In this document: positions 63,046-64,000 of the stretch, piece by piece
Numbering within the stretch: position 1 is the stretch's first letter
How the letters are laid out: every line of letters starts with the position of its first letter
Assembly (NCBI GenBank): GCA_017467605.1
Contig: JAFUSQ010000039.1
Span: forward strand, 1-64,000
DNA length: 64,000 bases
Reading direction: 5' to 3'
From: a bacterium
Lineage (GTDB): Bacteria; Cyanobacteriota; Vampirovibrionia; Gastranaerophilales; Gastranaerophilaceae
Notes under the pieces: model-generated
Seen by the model: only the letters and a program-made list of their open reading frames with translations
Database searches by the model: none
What the model was told of the DNA's origin: nothing
Made by a program: the position numbers and the translations under genes

Positions 63046-64000
63046 ATGAAAGAGATTAGCATCACTGCACCGGTCAAAAAACCTGATGATATTGTCGAGT
63101 TTTCTCAAAATACTCGCTGCAGAGAATTCTATGTTTATTACAATAAATTTTTAAACGGTAATTTTGACTACATTAACGAGTTTATAGAAAAAGCCGGGGA
63201 AGTTGATGCAAAAATTTTTGTAAATTTCAAGCACGATATTGTAGAAGAAGAATTACCCGAAATTAAAAAATTTTTAAAATTTTTGAAAACAAGCGGAATT
63301 GATGGTATTTTTATAAACAGTTTTGCAGTGTTAGAAGCAATTAAGGTTTTTAAGCTTCCTTTTAGGGTTATTGCTGATTCTTATTTTGATATTCATAATC
63401 TTTCGGGAATTGATTTTATAAATAGTTTTCACAAAGTTAACGGGGTGATTATTACCGAAGAAATTTACTTAAAAAATATTGCTAAAATTAAAAAATTTAC
63501 CAAATTACCTTTAGCGATAGATTCGGACAATTTACCTTGGTGTGCGGAAGATATTATAAAACTAAGGGCAATTGATAATGTTGTAATTAAGGGTAAATTT
63601 ACGACATCTGAGGATATTATGGAAGGGATTGAGCTTGTTGAAAAAATTCTGGATAAGCCAAAACTCTTTAAAAATCAAAAATTACCATTTAAACATGTTA
63701 GAAAAAGCATTTATATGACTAACCATTTTTCAGGGGATATGGTTAGTGCGGAAGGGAAGGATTTCAAATTCAGCAGAAATATTCATAATTTTAACTGGGA
63801 TATCAGTGCTGTTTCAAATGAACAAAAGCCTGACTGTAATTGTGATATCTCTAAATACAGAATAAATTTAAGATTAACTTCATTATCTCAAATTAAGGAA
63901 TTGGGAAAATATATCAAAAAACTCGGTTATAATCCGATTTATTCAATCGAATACGGAGAAATCGTTTCTACATGTGACTTGGCAAGTAACAGTTTTTCTC
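63046..64000 (+). CDS. peptidase U32-like protein, truncated by window end
   Basis: Open from ATG 63046 through the last base, 318 codons, no stop. ISITAPVKKPDD at the start, then GIDGIFINSFAVLEAIK, LPFRVIADSYFDIHN and NGVIITEEIYLKNI form the TIM-barrel pattern of U32-type (collagenase-like, YhbU/RlhA) proteins, in which successive strands carry G-x-x-(V/I)-x-N/T-x. Later cysteines (PDCNCD, STCDL) could help bind a metal cluster. The C-terminal part is outside the window, so function is left open. Confidence 0.6.
   Translation, partial: MKEISITAPVKKPDDIVEFSQNTRCREFYVYYNKFLNGNFDYINEFIEKAGEVDAKIFVNFKHDIVEEELPEIKKFLKFLKTSGIDGIFINSFAVLEAIKVFKLPFRVIADSYFDIHNLSGIDFINSFHKVNGVIITEEIYLKNIAKIKKFTKLPLAIDSDNLPWCAEDIIKLRAIDNVVIKGKFTTSEDIMEGIELVEKILDKPKLFKNQKLPFKHVRKSIYMTNHFSGDMVSAEGKDFKFSRNIHNFNWDISAVSNEQKPDCNCDISKYRINLRLTSLSQIKELGKYIKKLGYNPIYSIEYGEIVSTCDLASNSFS

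Overview
The window is AT-rich and most resembles a genome of Gastranaerophilales (non-photosynthetic gut Cyanobacteriota, formerly Melainabacteria). This rests on three things: prepilins carrying the FTLAEVLITLG(V/I)IGVVAA signature followed by NGAKFRxQF, a LktA-type filamentous adhesin, and a Ycf46 / DUF1257 / DUF2997 operon of cyanobacterial character. The taxonomic call is an inference from protein style; no marker rRNA is present.

Layout. 0-15.2 kb is mostly housekeeping: a GH13-like protein, a Na/Pi cotransporter with PhoU-like tail, an acyl-ACP thioesterase plus acyl ligase pair, aroA, a ComEA-type helix-hairpin-helix membrane protein, an NrdG-like radical SAM protein and the Ycf46-type operon, ending at a tRNA-Ser(GGA). 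From about 15.5 to 39.7 kb lies an accessory island, bracketed by tRNA-Ser and an initiator tRNA-Met. It opens with a Mu-like transposon (DDE transposase, MuB-like ATPase, winged-helix protein, small ORF) whose left end appears to interrupt a dispersed repeat. Dense putative defence genes follow: GIY-YIG/DUF4357 protein, DUF5131 (Gp37/Gp68) with its partner TcmP, an HNH protein convergent with two overlapping DNA methyltransferases, a nuclease-SF1 helicase fusion, a retron-like reverse transcriptase operon, a WYL regulator with two HNH nucleases, and a three-gene metallo-beta-lactamase-fold cassette.

The most exciting part is 29.8-35.5 kb. A retron-like reverse transcriptase is the last gene of a tight operon with a WG-repeat protein and a stand-alone DnaB-type ATPase domain, preceded by a 413-base non-coding stretch with several hairpins. 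The same operator (TACGAC, seven bases, GTC) lies in front of this operon, in front of a small membrane-anchored Cys-rich protein, and, as a perfect 14-bp palindrome, in front of the WYL regulator. This suggests one WYL repressor controls the whole 30-35.5 kb block, as BrxR/CapW proteins do for other defence loci.

38-52 kb carries envelope genes: prepilins, the adhesin, a frameshifted acyltransferase, and an operon of pyruvyl-, sialyl- (GT29-like) and CDP-glycerol-type transferases, with a TPR protein, a degenerate M48 protease and a solitary m6A methyltransferase with a small HTH protein. 52-64 kb holds another prepilin, desulfoferrodoxin, a large-type SRP RNA, a GNAT enzyme, a GH13 enzyme, a NarL-type response regulator, a prepilin, maf, two large unknown membrane-associated proteins and the start of a U32-like gene cut by the window edge.

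Palindromic elements (TGTCA...TGACA) recur; two sit in frame inside prepilin leader sequences. Many genes have a -10 box only 6-10 bases before the start codon, suggesting leaderless transcripts.
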